The notes below the pieces were generated by a model. The model had not been told where the DNA came from. It worked only from the letters and a program-made list of their open reading frames with translations, and made no database searches. The translations under genes were made by a program, and so were the position numbers. 64,000 nucleotides of DNA, from contig CM076270.1 of the NCBI GenBank assembly GCA_038380795.1, positions 19,422,001 through 19,486,000 of the forward strand, read 5' to 3'. This stretch comes from Pyrocephalus nanus. Its lineage: Eukaryota > Chordata > Aves > Passeriformes > Tyrannidae. Below are positions 12,001 to 25,924 of the stretch, in pieces; the stretch's first letter is position 1; each line of letters opens with the position of its first letter.

Positions 12001-15000
12001 ATTTAGCATTTTATTTGATTATCTTCAGAAAGGTTGTTTCTGATGGTCCTCCTTAGGAGGGAGTCATTTAGGTTATGGTAAGGTCCCTGTGGTAGGAACC
12101 AATGACAAACCAGAAGTAAATATTGGAAGATGCTTTATAGAAGTGAAGAAAATAAAGAAAAAGGCAGTTCTGGGAGTACTTTTCTATCACATAAAATCCA
12201 AATATCTGAATTTGCTTCAGAGAGGTAAAGAATATAATGCTTTGCTTACATAGGGCATATTGGTAATGCAGGTACAATTGTCACAGCTTTGTATGTATTG
12301 CAAGAGCAGTCCCTGTGTCTTTAATGAATTCCTGCAACAAGCGGTGTGCTTGTGTGCCTGAAGTTACAAGTCAAATAAAATTATATATTCTTGATTCCTG
12401 CAATTGACAGCAAAACTGTTTTTAATGGATATATTCAGGAGGGTTTATGACCATTCAAAATAATCTTTTAAATAATTGTGATCTCTGCGAGTTTGATTTC
12501 TAGATACAAAACTATGTATTATAGTGGTAGTGTGCAAAACAATTTAGTTAAGTCTTTGAAAGAAACATCACTGCACACTTCTAAATCAAAAGTGCAAGTT
12601 CTTGCTAGGTAAGCTTTTATTACACAAGCTCTATGGGTGGTAACCTTCACAGCAATTTGAATGTAATGTAACAGTTTTCCTCTTTAGTAAACAAAACAAA
12701 AAAAACCCAAACCATCACCTACTGCCAGTTTTTCCTCTTGGCCACCTGCAGCCCTGCTTATCAAACACCAGCTTTTCAGATGTTTGATGAAAAAACTGCA
12801 AATAAATGTCCCCAAGGCTGTGAGAGAGGGAAACACACTTGTGAGAACTTTACCTTTCATTGCTCAGGTTTCAACACAAGTGAGCCAAAACCTTGTCCAG
12901 TCTCTGACTGATTTGGGTTTACCTCCCAGGGGATTGATGAACAGAGCTTCATGTGAAGGGTTGGTGGCTGATGTCACATACTGGGACTAGATTTAGATTA
13001 AGTGGTAGATTGCTGCTTTTGGTGCCCCGTGGATGGTGTGTGTAAACTCACAAATGCGTGCAGGAAAGTCACAGGATGTGATGAAGGAACAGAATTGGTG
13101 GGCTTTGATTGGAACAGGAAAGAGCTGAGGAATTGAAATTGGTGGAACACAGACTCATAGACTCAGGACCCCTCTCGAATTCATCTTCATTCAGAAGCTT
13201 ATAAGAGTCTCAGGCAGGCAAACAGAAGATGAAATATGTTCTCTTACTGACCCTGGGGCAAAGCCAGGGCACATAGCCATGGATCTTCCCTTGTTTTTGG
13301 GTGCACAGCTCCCTGTGTGACTCTAACTTGTTTTATTGTCAGTGCTTTTCAAAACGACGTGTTGTCATCTCTTTATTTTTGTCTTTTCCTGACAATTTTG
13401 TCTCTCCCTTTAGGCAAGGGAAGGAAGTATTGCATTTCAGCCTGAACCAAACTTCTAGCCTTAGTTTTCTTGCCTCCAGTTACTAATTATAACAAATGAC
13501 TACAATTGCTCTTCTGGTCAGTCTTGCCCTGGCCAGTTCATGCTAGAAAGCAGAATAAATTCTACCTATTCCTATCAGGGCAGCAGGTAGAACAAATAAA
13601 TTGTACAGATTGCTATCATACGGCACCTTGGGCTCAATTTTCAGCAAACTACTTAAAAATCTGGCTCAGTTTTTATTAGAGTTGCAGCAGTCGTATGTCC
13701 TGCTTTTTTCAAATACGTAGGAATTAAAAGCTTGATGAAAAAGCAGTTTGTGTAAATACATATTATCTCCAGCATCACTGCTGCCTGCACAGAGCCTAAA
13801 TATTTGTCTTTTGAAACTGAATTCTGCAGACAAAGCAAGAGCTGCAGGAGAAAGTTTGGGTCTGGGATAGCCTGCACCCTGACCCATCATAGCTTGTTCT
13901 GGCCTGGCTTTTGCCTCCAGGAAAGGTGTGCAGTTCCATTAGTGGATGCTTTCAAAGGTGCACAAGAGGGTGACACCAGATTTCCTGGGGTGGGAGCTCT
14001 GAGCCTGCCCAGCTCTCTGCACACCTGAGCCCAATCTGTTGAGCTCCCTTTGAACCTTTCCAATGTGTGAGGCATCTCTGAGGTTGCTGTTTATTAGAGC
14101 AGAATCTTAAAGAGAATCAGCTGCAGGGCAAAAAAAGTCATAAAATTAATTCATAGTCCTAACTAGTCAGACATCCTTCTCATTTTCTGGTATCCACATA
14201 TAAAAAATGAAGGGGGAAAATTTGTTCCAAGGCTCCAAGAAATTTATAGCCTGTGCATTCAATAAGCTGGAAGAGCATTACCAGCAGCGTGGCACGTTGT
14301 GTTTAATGCTGCTATGGAGATTTTTTTTAATAGGATTTTGTGGAAAATGCTGTGCTCTGATAAGACTTATTAGTACAATAGCCTGAGTTTGCTCAGATTC
14401 TCTTTCCAGGCTATGTTTTTGAATTCCACACTACCCTCACTACGTCTTTGGTAACTTTTGGCAGTGGGTAGAAATTGCTCTGCATTAATACCTCAAAGGT
14501 TTCATAACTCCAACTGTGACCTATAGCATCAAAAAAGAAAAAAAGAATTTAATGTGAGATTTATCTTGTCTGCACCAAAAGGGAAAAATAGCCTATACAA
14601 AAATTAAATAAAAAGCAGAGAGCTTATTTAATGGCATAATCTGTAGGAACGGTGTCAACCTTTTCCATGAGTTTCCTTACACTAAAGATTTCAATCTGAA
14701 GCGTAACATTATTGAAATCAGTTAATTTTGGATTTTCTTTCTTCTTTTTGTCAATTTATTTTTCAGTTATCAGACACACGTTGGTGGGTACACATCCTTT
14801 GGCTTTATAAAATACATACATGTTTCACTGTGGGAGGACAGCTTAAGGCCACTTCTGTGATAGTGTAAATAATTGAAGAGTTTCAGGGTGTCTGTGAATT
14901 GGTCTGTAAAAATCCATTGTCTTGTAAGAGTAGTTGCAGTGAAGATGTGTAAAAACAATTATATAGGCATGGAATAATACAACCCAGTTTTGTCCTGTTC

Positions 15001-18000
15001 TGCACATACAAACATCTGGTAAGAAAGAAAAGTACTCTCAGAGTGGTTTTATGAAATAATATACCAGCATGCAATTTATATGTAGGATTGTATTTATCAC
15101 TTCTAAACTTGCTTGACCCCTAATTTTTCTGCTGCTGATTTTCTGTTTGTCCTGAGTTGTGCACATCACATTTAGAGTCTTTGCTGTCACCCATTTCTCA
15201 CCCCAGATGACAAGCACAGTGTGTGCAATTTGTATGTGTTTGTGGGTGTCTGAGAGATAAATATTTACCTGTAATTGCTGTTCTCTGCAAATATGTGATA
15301 GCAGTAGAGTTCTTGCATAAAGCCTCCCTGTCAAAAGCAGGACTTCCCTAATTTGAAGCTCAGAGGTGTTGGTTGTGGTATTTGCTCTGTGTGTGGTCTT
15401 GTGCCCTAACAAGCCACCATCAGAGAGAGAATTGGATGCTATTGATTGCTGTACCACACTGAGTGTGTTTTCATTCACCTCCCCACACAGTGTGTATGTA
15501 TAGATTTACCACAAGTTTATCTTCAAAAGTTAATACAAAGTCATTAATGCCTTCCTGGAACCCTTGGCTGTGTATCCCTTCAGCACAAAGGCACCACAGG
15601 CGTTGGGGACTTAGCTTCTCAGCTACTGGCACAGACATTTGGATGTGTCCTCTTTCATTGGAGTGTGTGAGGGGGGTCGATTAAACTTGCCGAAGTTGGC
15701 TAATTTGGTCCTTTAACACTGATGGAAGCGTTTGAGCACCTGAATTGTCGATGAACTGAATTGTAACATGAAAGCAACAACACTGAGTTATGTTTTCATC
15801 ATCTTGGACATAATATATAGTTTGGATATGTCTTTCAGGGGTAGTTCAGTATTTCTTAGACATTTAAGAAGAAGAAAGATTCAGAAGTAATTTCATGATA
15901 GTTCTCATAAAAAGGGACTTTCATTCTGTCTATGTATCACTGTTTTACAGCTTTTCTCAAAGATACTGTTTTTAGTTTTTCTCAAAGATCCAATTATTGT
16001 TTCCTAGTAATTATACCATTAGAAATTCAAAGAAGGCAAGGTACTATTTTAGCATTAATTAGAGAATATAAATAAAAACCCACAACTTAATTCACTAAGT
16101 GCCCTAATCAGTGTAATAATTTCCTGCTCATTGAAGTTTTCTGCTTATTTCAGGGAATTTACATGTCTGATGCATTTCTCTTTAGGTGTTGATTCTTCTT
16201 GTTGACATTGGAAACTTGCCTTATTTTCAGTCCTAGTTTTACCATTGTATGAGGTACAATGTCCAAGATTTCAAAACTTCTTAAAATAAGTTTATCTGTT
16301 GTATCAAGGGGATTAGGGGTTTGACTTTAAATAAGACATAAGAAATAGCTGGAAATTATATTCATATATGCTTGGAAATTATGCCAGCATTACTTTGCGA
16401 AGAGAAATAGGATGAAATTTAGTTTCATTTAGAGGTTTAAAATAACTTATTTATAAAGAAAGAAAATCTAGTACTCTTTGCATTCCCTTTACAAATAAAT
16501 GGCAACTACAGGATTACTTACACTTGAGCTAAAACTTGTGTGAAACACTTAATTTGATCAGAGTCTAAATATGTAGCTTTTATGTAAGAATCCCTTGCAG
16601 GATAAATTCTGCAACATAACAGGTACTATGCTTTGTAAGTTTGTCTCCCCAGCAGTCAGTGTTCCCAACAAAACCACTCTCCAGGTGTTGTATTTATTTC
16701 AGTCTTCCTGACCTTAAATATCATTGGTACTGCCACTTCAATGTGAAGAATTAATTTTTGTTATCCTTCTACTCTAAATTTGTCACCCGCTGAGTTACTC
16801 TGAATGCAGCTTACATCCTCAGATTTAGAAATAAATGTTGTGCTGTAGTTGTGTGCAGGAGGCTTGCTCTTTACTGGAGTTTTCAGGGTCTTTAAAGCTC
16901 CTGGAATACCAAAAGGATGCTTGTGTGTGTTTATTCCAATACCTTTGATATGCTTGTCTGTGTAATTTGTCTAGTTGAGACTATATTTCATGTACAAGGT
17001 TTGTCTTCTGAGTTTTAGCTTCCAAAGCACAAATCTGAAGTCTTTCCCTTCTGTTTTTAGCCAAGAGCCACAAATGCTGCCTCCCCCACTCAGCTGCTGA
17101 TGTAATTTACTATAAAGGGCTGTTTGTCTGGTGCTTTCACCTACAGGAGTCTAAGTTAGGTGGTTAAACACACCATACAGTGGTAAAGCAGGAGCTTACA
17201 ATTTCTCCTCTATTGCTTCCATTCTTTCCTCTCTTTTTTTGGCCTTGTGTCCCCCCTTTATTTTACTGGCAGGAGGACTCTGTCCCAACAGAACCATTCA
17301 CTTTAGGATGTCAGTGAAAGACACCCAGAATAAAGTGAGTGTGGAGAAACAGCGTGGTTTGATGAGTGTGTTGTTACCACAGGGCTTAATCTGTGCTCAG
17401 GCTGTACCTGAACCATCCCTGACCAGCAGTAAGGTCAAGGACCCATGTGCACTGAGGACAGCCTGCTGCATTTATAGGGAAGAATTGCACAAAGGGGAAA
17501 CATGTCTAAAATTGGGAAAGAGCCAGAGCCAGGCTTGGATATGAAAGCTGTGTTTATAGGCAGTTCATCCTTTAGCTTATCTGCCACTGCTGTCAGGGGA
17601 AAAAAAAATAGGAGTCCTTGTTTACTTCTATTCTAAGTCCATGAGGAGCATTTTAATGATAGTTGGGTTGTTCAGAAAATAACCACAGCATGTTGGTGAC
17701 ACCACAACTGGATTCTCTTTGTTTTATCCCTTCAGACTCCACTGTTTTGCTAACACGGTTTTTACACATTACCCTACTGAGCTTATGGCGTCTGAGCTCA
17801 GATACCAGCACATGCCTTATCCCACCCTTTCATTCTCTCATCTGTCCTGTAACATCCTTCTGTCCTGCTGTGTGAGAGCATTATCTTCCCACTCTGGTTT
17901 TGAGTAGGACCTGTTCAAGTGTGTCAAAGTAAGATGCTCTTGAATCCCTGAATCCATTGTTGCACTCCACTCTGTCCATTTTATGCTTTCCATTCAGAAA

Positions 18001-21000
18001 GACTGCACACTCATCACTTTTTGGATATGCTTTTAATTCTTATTTCAGACAAAAATTCTGTGAGTCTGTTAATTCAGATAACTGGCAGATTTTACCACAG
18101 TTAAATAAAGGCATATGGAAGGGTTTATTGAGCATTTTTAGTAAGATGGATTCAAGCATTTAAGTAAAGAATAGATCAGTTCTTAGGCCTGAAAATGCAA
18201 GATGTAACTTTTGGACATTGATGGGAGAAATGTTGTGTAGGGCTTGCAAGGCTAACAACATCTTCCCTCCGTGCCATTATGAGTTGGATGAGGAATTGGA
18301 ATGTGACCACATTAAACATTATGGAAAAGGGACTCGACTTTAAACTCTGTACTGCTGATAGAAGTCCCAGGAGCAAGAGATTACATCCTGCTTCAACTCA
18401 GTGTTTCAGATACAGAATTTATGGCTCCCTTTGTTTTTTAGTAAATTAAATCAGGGAGCTGTTTGCTTTATTTACTCAGTGGTAAACTGGCTTATTCCCT
18501 TCTCAGTTTTTATTGCTGTCATTTATTGTGGATGGTTCTCCAGTGCCAAATGAAGTGAAAGTGTAGCAAGTTTTCACAAAATCTAGTTTATTTTCTCCTG
18601 CATCTACCAAACAAAAGTGTCTAGAACTGCTTTGGTTCCTGCTGGTTATGCTTTTTTTCCTTCATTAAGTAGTTATTTATGTTCAAGTAGGCTTTTGTTT
18701 CTCCTTTGATACAGTGTAATTTTCTCTTTCTGCATAGAGCAGCCATTAAAAAGGTAATTGAAATTAAATAATGGATGAACATGTAGAATGCAGTGATTGA
18801 CTGCAGGTGATAGTAAGCAGAGATGTACTTCAGATATTTATGTGCTGGAGCAGGATCCAAAATGCCATGTACCTGTGAGAATGTGTTGGAACAGAGAAGA
18901 GGGGGAGAGATCCTGAGTTATAGACCCTCATTAGTGGTTATTTGTAATTTTAATCCTGTTGGCTGGAAAACAGTTTTCCTCTGTGTGATTATTTACTACA
19001 GGATGGTCTTCTCTGCAATATTTACTCAAAATAACTCTTGCTGAATTAGCCTTACTTGGTTGAAAACTGTCATTTCTTATAAAATGATACTTGAGTAACA
19101 GGATGGCAGGATATACAACACAAGATGTTTTGCTGGCAGCAGATATTAGAAGACAACTCTTCTTGACAATGCTGAGTTTAATCTGAGTAGCATTTGATCC
19201 ATGATCTATGACAGGTCAGCTGACTGGGGTTTGAAGCACCACTTAAAGCAAGAGAGAGACTCTTTTGTGCATGAAAAGTCAGATACATCTTCTATTGGCA
19301 GTGCACTGAAAAGGAGATATGAGTGATAAGGGTATAATTTGGCCCACCACACTGCAGGGCTTCCAACCCAGAAAGCAGAGCAGGACTCTTCAGGGTTATT
19401 TACTTCTGTTTCTGTTCAAAAAGAATAAGAAAAAAAAAATTCTAGAAGAGCATGAAGAACACTTATCAAGCTATTCATGAGCATGAGCCAAAGCTGCCTT
19501 TTTGCTGCTTCTTCACCATTTGCCAGGGACATTTTTGGAAGTGGTCTAAACCTTTGCAGCTCTGTGGCTCATGAGTATAAAGACTGAAGAGAAACACATC
19601 ACAGAAGGCTCTCCCATGTGTGGAGAAGCTGCATCTCTTTGAGTTACCTTGATCACTTCACATACAATAATGTTGGATTACGTTTGCAGAGTGTTCAGTA
19701 CCCCGAGCATACTGATTGCCCACGAAGAAAACAGTATCTGAATGTGCAAACTTACAGCCTAACAAACATGTTCATGTTTAAAAGTAGACAGAAACAAGAC
19801 TCTCACCTATTTGGCTGCTGGAAGCATGAAGACCATACTGCATATTCAAGCTCACTAAAGAGGAGAAGAGTAATCCCTGGTGTACACACACATGGCATAA
19901 AACTGTTCATTGCTGCCTCAGTGCCCTGTAGCTTAGAAGATGAAAAATGCATCAGCATCATTCTTTTACTGTAGATAGTACACAATAAAAGGTCTTAGAG
20001 AGTAAAACTGAAAGCTCCCAGCAGCCACTTGGTTTCCCTGCACCCTACAATATTTGCATAGTGTCAAATAATATATGAAGTGACATAACTGAGCAAGATG
20101 GTGAAGAAATTATTCAAATGTACACAGCACTAGAGTAGAAACCTGTGTAATCTTTTTATAGTTTTCATGGTATATCTTAATTATTTAGCAGCATGAGTTC
20201 CCCATCCAACAGAAATACTTGAATAAAGAGATGCCAAAGACAAAGAAAGGAGGAACAAAGACTTTTTTTAAAAAAAGTATATTAAAGCACACACTTTACA
20301 TATAGAGCAGCAGTGGTATAGGTGAAGTAGCTTTACATTTCAATCAATTTGAAATCTAATCATTTTTTAACAAGACTGGAACTGTAGTGTTAAGATATAG
20401 CTGTGCTTTTAATGTTATGCAGCAGTCTTTTCAAAATATACTCTTGCAAAATGTATTCTAAGAACATTTTTTATAGATAAAAAGTAAAAGCAGGCCCCAT
20501 GTTTTTCTTAAAGGATGCTTGAAAAAAACCACATAACCCACATTTTAGCCTCTCTGTGGGGATCCAATTGCAAATTTGCTATAGACAATATCTTGTTCCA
20601 TATACACAGTTGTTCACCACTACTGGATGAAGTGCTTTGAAATACATCATTATACAGATTCTTCTGTAGTTTGTCAGTCTGATATCTTACTTGTTTTACA
20701 CAGGCTTTCTCAGTGTCATTCTGAATGACTTCTGACTCCCCAAAGCAGGATCTCTAATACCCCTCCTTCTAGTAAATGAATGTTCTGCTTCCTCAGAGAG
20801 CAGTAACAAAAAGACACTTCATGCTTTCATCTGGATTTTTGATAACTCAATTCTGTAGTGTCTGCCTTCATTTTCTTTCATTATGGTATTCATCAGAGCT
20901 ATGTGAAGTTGCTCAAAATGTTTCTTTGAAGCTTTTTTTCCCCACAAAACTGTTTGCTATTTCATGCAATTTTACCTTCTCTCAGATAACCACTTTTCCA

Positions 21001-21689
21001 TAAGATTTGAAAAAATTGCCTTCTTATTTTTATAACAAAACCACAAAAATGGCGAAATCAAATTCTTTCTCTTGGTTTGGAATGAACAGATTTTGGTCTA
21101 ATTCTAATAGAAAGCAGCTGTTCTCCTGGTAATGTACCAATTTAAATATATAAAACCCCATAACGTCTTCTCACACGTCCTTTGAGATAGTAAATATTTT
21201 CATGTTTGAAGAGACATTGAATCACGACATGGTCACACTTTTTGCTCAGTTTCAGAATATCTACTTCTACATATCTTGCATTGGATATTAAATTGCAATA
21301 CAGCCTGGTCATATTTCAAGTCCAAAAAGGCACATTACTTATTTCATACTAAAATGCCTTTCCAAGAAATGACACTATTAAATAATGAAGATGCACACAT
21401 CACACATTGCTGCATAGCTCTGCAATATTTATTTTCTCTGAATCTTTTGCTCAGCTCTGCTTAATTCTCTCCCAGTTTTCTGTTAATTATTTTATTTCTA
21501 GCGAGGCAAGTCTTGTCAACATACCTAAAAAATTGTTTCTCTTCTCCCAGTTCTCACTGACTCTAAAGTGTCTTAATATTTCTCTTCTAAGCTTAGATGT
21601 TTCCTCTCAGTGATGTAAAATGTTAGCCAAGTGTGCATCTAAGATGAATCCCGGGTTTAAAGTGACCATGTATGTTAGGTGCTCCAATC

Positions 21690-21830
21690 TTGAGTTTTAC
21701 TCACCTCACTATCTCCTTATCTAGCCCAACCTTCATCACTTTGTCAATGAGCATGTTATGGGAGACAGTGTGGAAAACCTTCCTGAAGTCAAGAACAGCG
21801 ATGTCTGTTGCTCTCCCCTTTCCTGCATTT
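21690..21830 (-). pseudogene. CR1 LINE reverse-transcriptase fragment (ORF2 relic)
   Basis: Read on the minus strand, this stretch translates without interruption through GKGRATDIAVLDFRKVFHTV and SHNMLIDKVMKVGLDKEIVR. This is the RT fingerprint region of the CR1 (chicken repeat 1) ORF2 protein, whose usual form is close to YLDFSKAFDTVSHNILIDKL. The frame then hits TGA at 21699-21701, where the family normally has a Trp codon (TGG), so it is inactive. The FRKVFHT segment departs from the family's FSKAFDT, which affects the conserved catalytic aspartate region. No CR1 3' end follows, so this is an isolated internal piece. The flanks, especially beyond 21830, may hold more diverged sequence of the same element. 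The fragment is under 60 codons and easily missed by ORF searches. Confidence 0.8.
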
Positions 21831-24800
21831 AGGAAATGGGCTGTGTGAGAGATGTTATCTTCCAGAGAAATATCAAGTGCCTTCTGGGACGTGGGAAATA
21901 CCTCAAATCCTGACTATTGATTGGAAATATTCATCAGTCGTTCCTTTCTTCCTTGAATGATTTTCATCTGCCTAATGAATGGTGTTGGTGATGTTTGTTT
22001 ATTGATACTGGTTCATTTTCCCCATGCAATGTTGATATTTTAAACCGAGGTCTGTCATTTAAAAATCTGGCTTAAGCCAACACTAAATATTTTTTTACAG
22101 TGTAACCACTGCGTGTACAATCTGTGTACAAACTTTGAGGCATTTTTAAGAAAAAATGAAGAAAAGGGGTTAAGAGAACCACATTCAGTTCATAATTGAA
22201 GTACAATTCTAAGTAGTACTAGGAATGAAAGGTCAGATGAAAGTCAAATGGCTGCTTTCTGTACTGTAAAAGCACTTATGTACCATACTTGTGTCTGCAC
22301 TTCTCTGAGCTTTTTCTTTATCTCTCCATCTGTATTTTTTGTTCAGTTGCACACGAGTACAGTGTGATTGCAGCAGTCCTTTTCTGTTCCATTTGACCCT
22401 GAACACTTGCATAATACCTGATCAGTAGGAAACAAGTTTCCTGCTCCACAGTTACAGCCTATCCTGGCATTACATTTTGTATCTTGCTGAGGTTACCGTC
22501 GCTGCCTTTTCTGGTCTACAAACTGCACATCTGTTTTCTGGAGAAGGATGGCTGAAACTCAGGCTGTTTTAGACACTGAACTGCACACCATCAGCAGCTG
22601 CCCTGCTGGTCCCGCTGTGCCCCTGGCAGCATGGGAAGCGGCCGTCAGGGAAGCAGCAGGAGCAGGGAAGCAGCAGGTGTGTGATTAACACAGTTCTGCC
22701 TCCTTGCACGAGAGCAAGAGGTAAATTTATAGACATAGGTAGTCTTACCTGATTACAGGCTGGCTCCAAAGTAGGCTAACAATTGAATTGTCTTGCTTTC
22801 TCCCGAAAAAAAAAAAAGCTACTTAAATTTATAAGTGCAGTGGTGGTAACCAAAGGGGAAGAAACAGTGTACAGTTATGAAGAGTTTGCTGAAAGCACTG
22901 GAGCTGGAAGGCTGTCTTTAACTGTGCAGTGCATATGGCAAGCCCTTTTAATATGCAACCACTTCAGCTGTATGACTATTGAGTCCCTCCATAATGTTCA
23001 TGGTACTTGCCTCAAAAGAAGCGGAGTTTCATTTTCAGCTGATTTTTTCTAGCCTTCAGGCATAATATAAAAATGAAAATAACGCCCCTTGCATGCTATT
23101 ACAACATTAAGGAAAGTAAGTTTTATAAGAAAGTAACCAAAACTGAAACGGATTTTATTGGCACTTTGCAAATATTGTCCCTCAATCATATCCCAGGCCC
23201 TGCTGCACCAAGCCCAACAGTCTCTCTCAGTGAAAATTTGGCTCCTAATGTTTTAGCCTTACTCTCATGGAGGAAAAAGCATAATGTTACAAAATGTATA
23301 TCCTAAACTGTGCTGAGACCAAAAAGCACATGTTCAGCTTGTATTTAACTTTTGCATGTACAAATACAGAATCCATATGTTCAACCCTCTTTGCATTGTG
23401 TAAAATATAGTTGAGGTTATTGATGACTAATTAAATATTGCTTAATGCATTATTAAAAGAAATAAAAGATAGAGAACATCTTAACATCATATTTGGTGTT
23501 GTTTAATGCCAAGGTAAATGCTTATCTGAAGTTTTTGGCCAGCTGTAAAAAAAGATAGCAGTGGAGTAATGTCTCAAGCTCAGGAAATGTTACAAGTGTA
23601 TGAAACCTGAGTGTGTGTTGTAGTGTAAATTTTGGAATAGTCCTTATCTTTGAAAGCTTGGAGAATCTCAAATGTGCATTGCACGAGGACTTGCAGGCCA
23701 AACCCCTCCCCACTTTAAATGGACACTCGTGTCCTGGCTTCAGCAGATCACAGCAAATGCTGCAAGTGGATGGGGTGGCATTTTTTAAAGGACTTTCATC
23801 TTTGAGAAACAGCATGTTGAACCATCAGGGCCACCAAGTAGCCAGGGAAAGGTATCGATAGGCAGGTGATGGAAAGGATCAAGATTGGTTTTGTTAGGTT
23901 GATGTTTTTATGAGGCAAGGAAAAGTAATATCCCCTCACAGTGGAAAGATGGACACTCCTCAGGCTGGGCAAACAATTTTCTGCAAAGGACATGATGGGA
24001 TGTGTTACTGAGGCTGGTAAAAGGAGTAGGTAAGTAGCATGTCTCTGCTTTGTGATCTGTGATGAAAGGGGACAAGGACAGAAGAATAGTAGGGCAAAAA
24101 GCCTGTGAGATTTTCCTGGTAATTTGTGAGATGGAAGGGAAAATGTTGTTAGGTATTGTCAGGGTGTCAGAGGTGATTCACAGAATTGGGGCAGTCGTTG
24201 CAGAATTAAGTGGTGTGAAAAATTAGAATGGCACAAAACACTCTTTTAAATAGATCAGTGCATGTCCATTTTGGTTGTTGAATTGAGAGGACCTACTTTG
24301 ACTTCCTCTATCACATATTAGACAACAAATATCTTAATATTGGGTTCTAAGTATTAAAGATTAGAAAAACAATGCAAATCAAATATGATTTCCATTAGGA
24401 AGACAAAACAGGAAAAAATGTTTTTGTGAAGAGCATACTGTCTCTGCTTCAAAATACTGTTGAGGTTTTTCAATAAAAAAATATTGAATGACACCATTTA
24501 AAATCAAAACTATGTAAAACTTTTAGACTATGCTTGCCTTTAGGGCCCCTGTTACGTATTTAATCCTGAAATTACCCATGATTGACACAAACTTGGCATG
24601 TTATTGTTCTGCAGTTCAAAATTACAGGTGCTGGAAATAGGGCTACTTGTACAGAGGAAGTCAATTGCCCATAATTTTGCAATTTCCTGCTTGGATATTA
24701 TGAGCTTTATCACAGATTGTGTCCCATATCTGGACTTCGGCAGGTAGGAGTGTGAGGTTGGAATAACTGGTTGCTAGGAGCTGCTGTTACACAAGTGGTT

Positions 24801-25522
24801 GAAAGGGCTTATTCCATCATCACAACAATTAAGCTTTTTAGTACTTCTAAGAAATCACCCTTGGTCTCTTTTTAAAACAAATAAATCTTTGGCCCTTGGA
24901 CAAGCTCTGATTTTGATTGCAGAATCACTATGATTGTTGTCTTTGCCTATGAGAGACAGACACACATGCACACATATGTATTCTTGCATCTATCTGCCAT
25001 TGCTTTTTTCTGGAGTCCATTAATCTTTTAAATACTCTGTGTCTCTACAGATATATTAAAAAAATAGAATGAAGAGGGAAATAATGGAAGCAGTGTTTTG
25101 GGTTTACTTGGAGTTTGCAAAGCAAAAGGGAGGTGGAGCACACAGGTACCTAGCATGATGTTGTACATAGGATTCCCAAGCCACGTGGCTGAGAAGGAGC
25201 AAGCACCCACTGGACTTAACACCAGCTCTCTTTAGCAGTGCACACAGGGTGTCTTGCAGCATTATTCTCTTCCTCTTTACCCAACCCCAATTGTTCTTGA
25301 TGAATGAGAATTTGTGGGTGCTTTAAATCTAAGAGCAGTTAGAAAATAGCAAGAAACAACTCCACGTGCTAAAGCATCGTGTCTGTGCTGTTACTGTTTC
25401 ATGCTTTGTTTCACTTTTAGTGATTCTGTATTTCTTGGAATGTTTCTAATGTTCTGCACGTGAACAACAGAACAAATCCTTACGTAGCATTGCAACTTCT
25501 GATTTAGAAGATGCATTATTTT
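21831..25522 (+). other. CLSTN2: CLSTN2 intron segment between CR1 relics
   Basis: This is ordinary AT-rich intron. It includes a GC-richer patch at about 22560-22690 containing a 17-bp tandem duplication (CAGGGAAGCAGCAGG at 22646 and 22663). Open frames of 60-97 codons on both strands show no recognisable domain. Nothing else is supportable. Confidence 0.65.
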
Positions 25523-25924
25523 AAGTCTTATGAGGAGCAGCTGAGGGAGCTGGGGGTGTTTAGCCTGGAGAAAAGGAGGCTCAGGGGAACTTAATGGCTC
25601 TCTGTGACATCCTGAAAGGAGGGTGTAGCCAGCTGGGGGTCTGCCTTTTCTGGCAGGCAACTGGAGGCAGGACAAGGGGAAATGGCCTCAAGCTGCACCA
25701 GGGCAGGTTTAGGTTGGCCAGAAAGAAGAAATTTCTTCTTGTTGAAGGGTGGTTAGGCACTGGGATGGGCTGCCCAGGGAGGTGGAATCACTATCCCTGG
25801 AAGTGTTCAAGAAATGACTGGATGTGGCACTTGGTTCTAAGGTCTAGCTGACAAGGTGCTGTTTGGTCAAAGGTTGGACTCAGTGGTCTTGGAGGTCTTT
25901 TCCAACCTTAATGATTCTATGATT
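25523..25924 (+). mobile_element. CR1 LINE 3' end (5'-truncated, plus strand)
   Basis: The sequence begins at AAGTCTTATGAGGAGCAGCT and runs to GGTCTTTTCCAACCTTAATG ATTCTATGATT, the typical 3' end of avian CR1 retrotransposons. The first part encodes [20 protein letters not shown], the C-terminal region of CR1 ORF2, followed almost at once by TAA. Several more stops and indels occur downstream, so it is a dead copy. CR1 elements are non-LTR retrotransposons that commonly insert 5'-truncated and lack a poly-A tail, ending instead in short ATTCTATG-type repeats, as here. The length is about 400 bp against roughly 4.5 kb for a full element. It sits in the sense orientation within the CLSTN2 intron. 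Confidence 0.92.

Larger units (their letters stand above)
1..21689 (+). other. CLSTN2: 5' part of the visible large CLSTN2 intron
   Basis: This stretch precedes the first recognised exon by more than 30 kb. I see no splice-flanked coding segment resembling the upstream calsyntenin exon (family signature around HKPWIE…), and no tRNA, rRNA or known small RNA. Open frames up to 146 codons occur on both strands, but they overlap each other, lack protein family features and have the composition of noncoding DNA. Apart from the simple-sequence tracts listed separately, the content is unremarkable AT-rich intron. Its assignment as CLSTN2 intron is inferred from exon A being an internal exon; an unrelated gene or noncoding transcript here cannot be excluded from sequence alone. 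Confidence 0.7.

Noticed and set aside
15038..15478. A 146-codon minus-strand frame, the longest non-repeat frame outside CR1.
   Set aside because: No recognisable domain, no signal peptide or splice context, and length within what chance gives over 64 kb. Intronic location makes a real single-exon gene unlikely.
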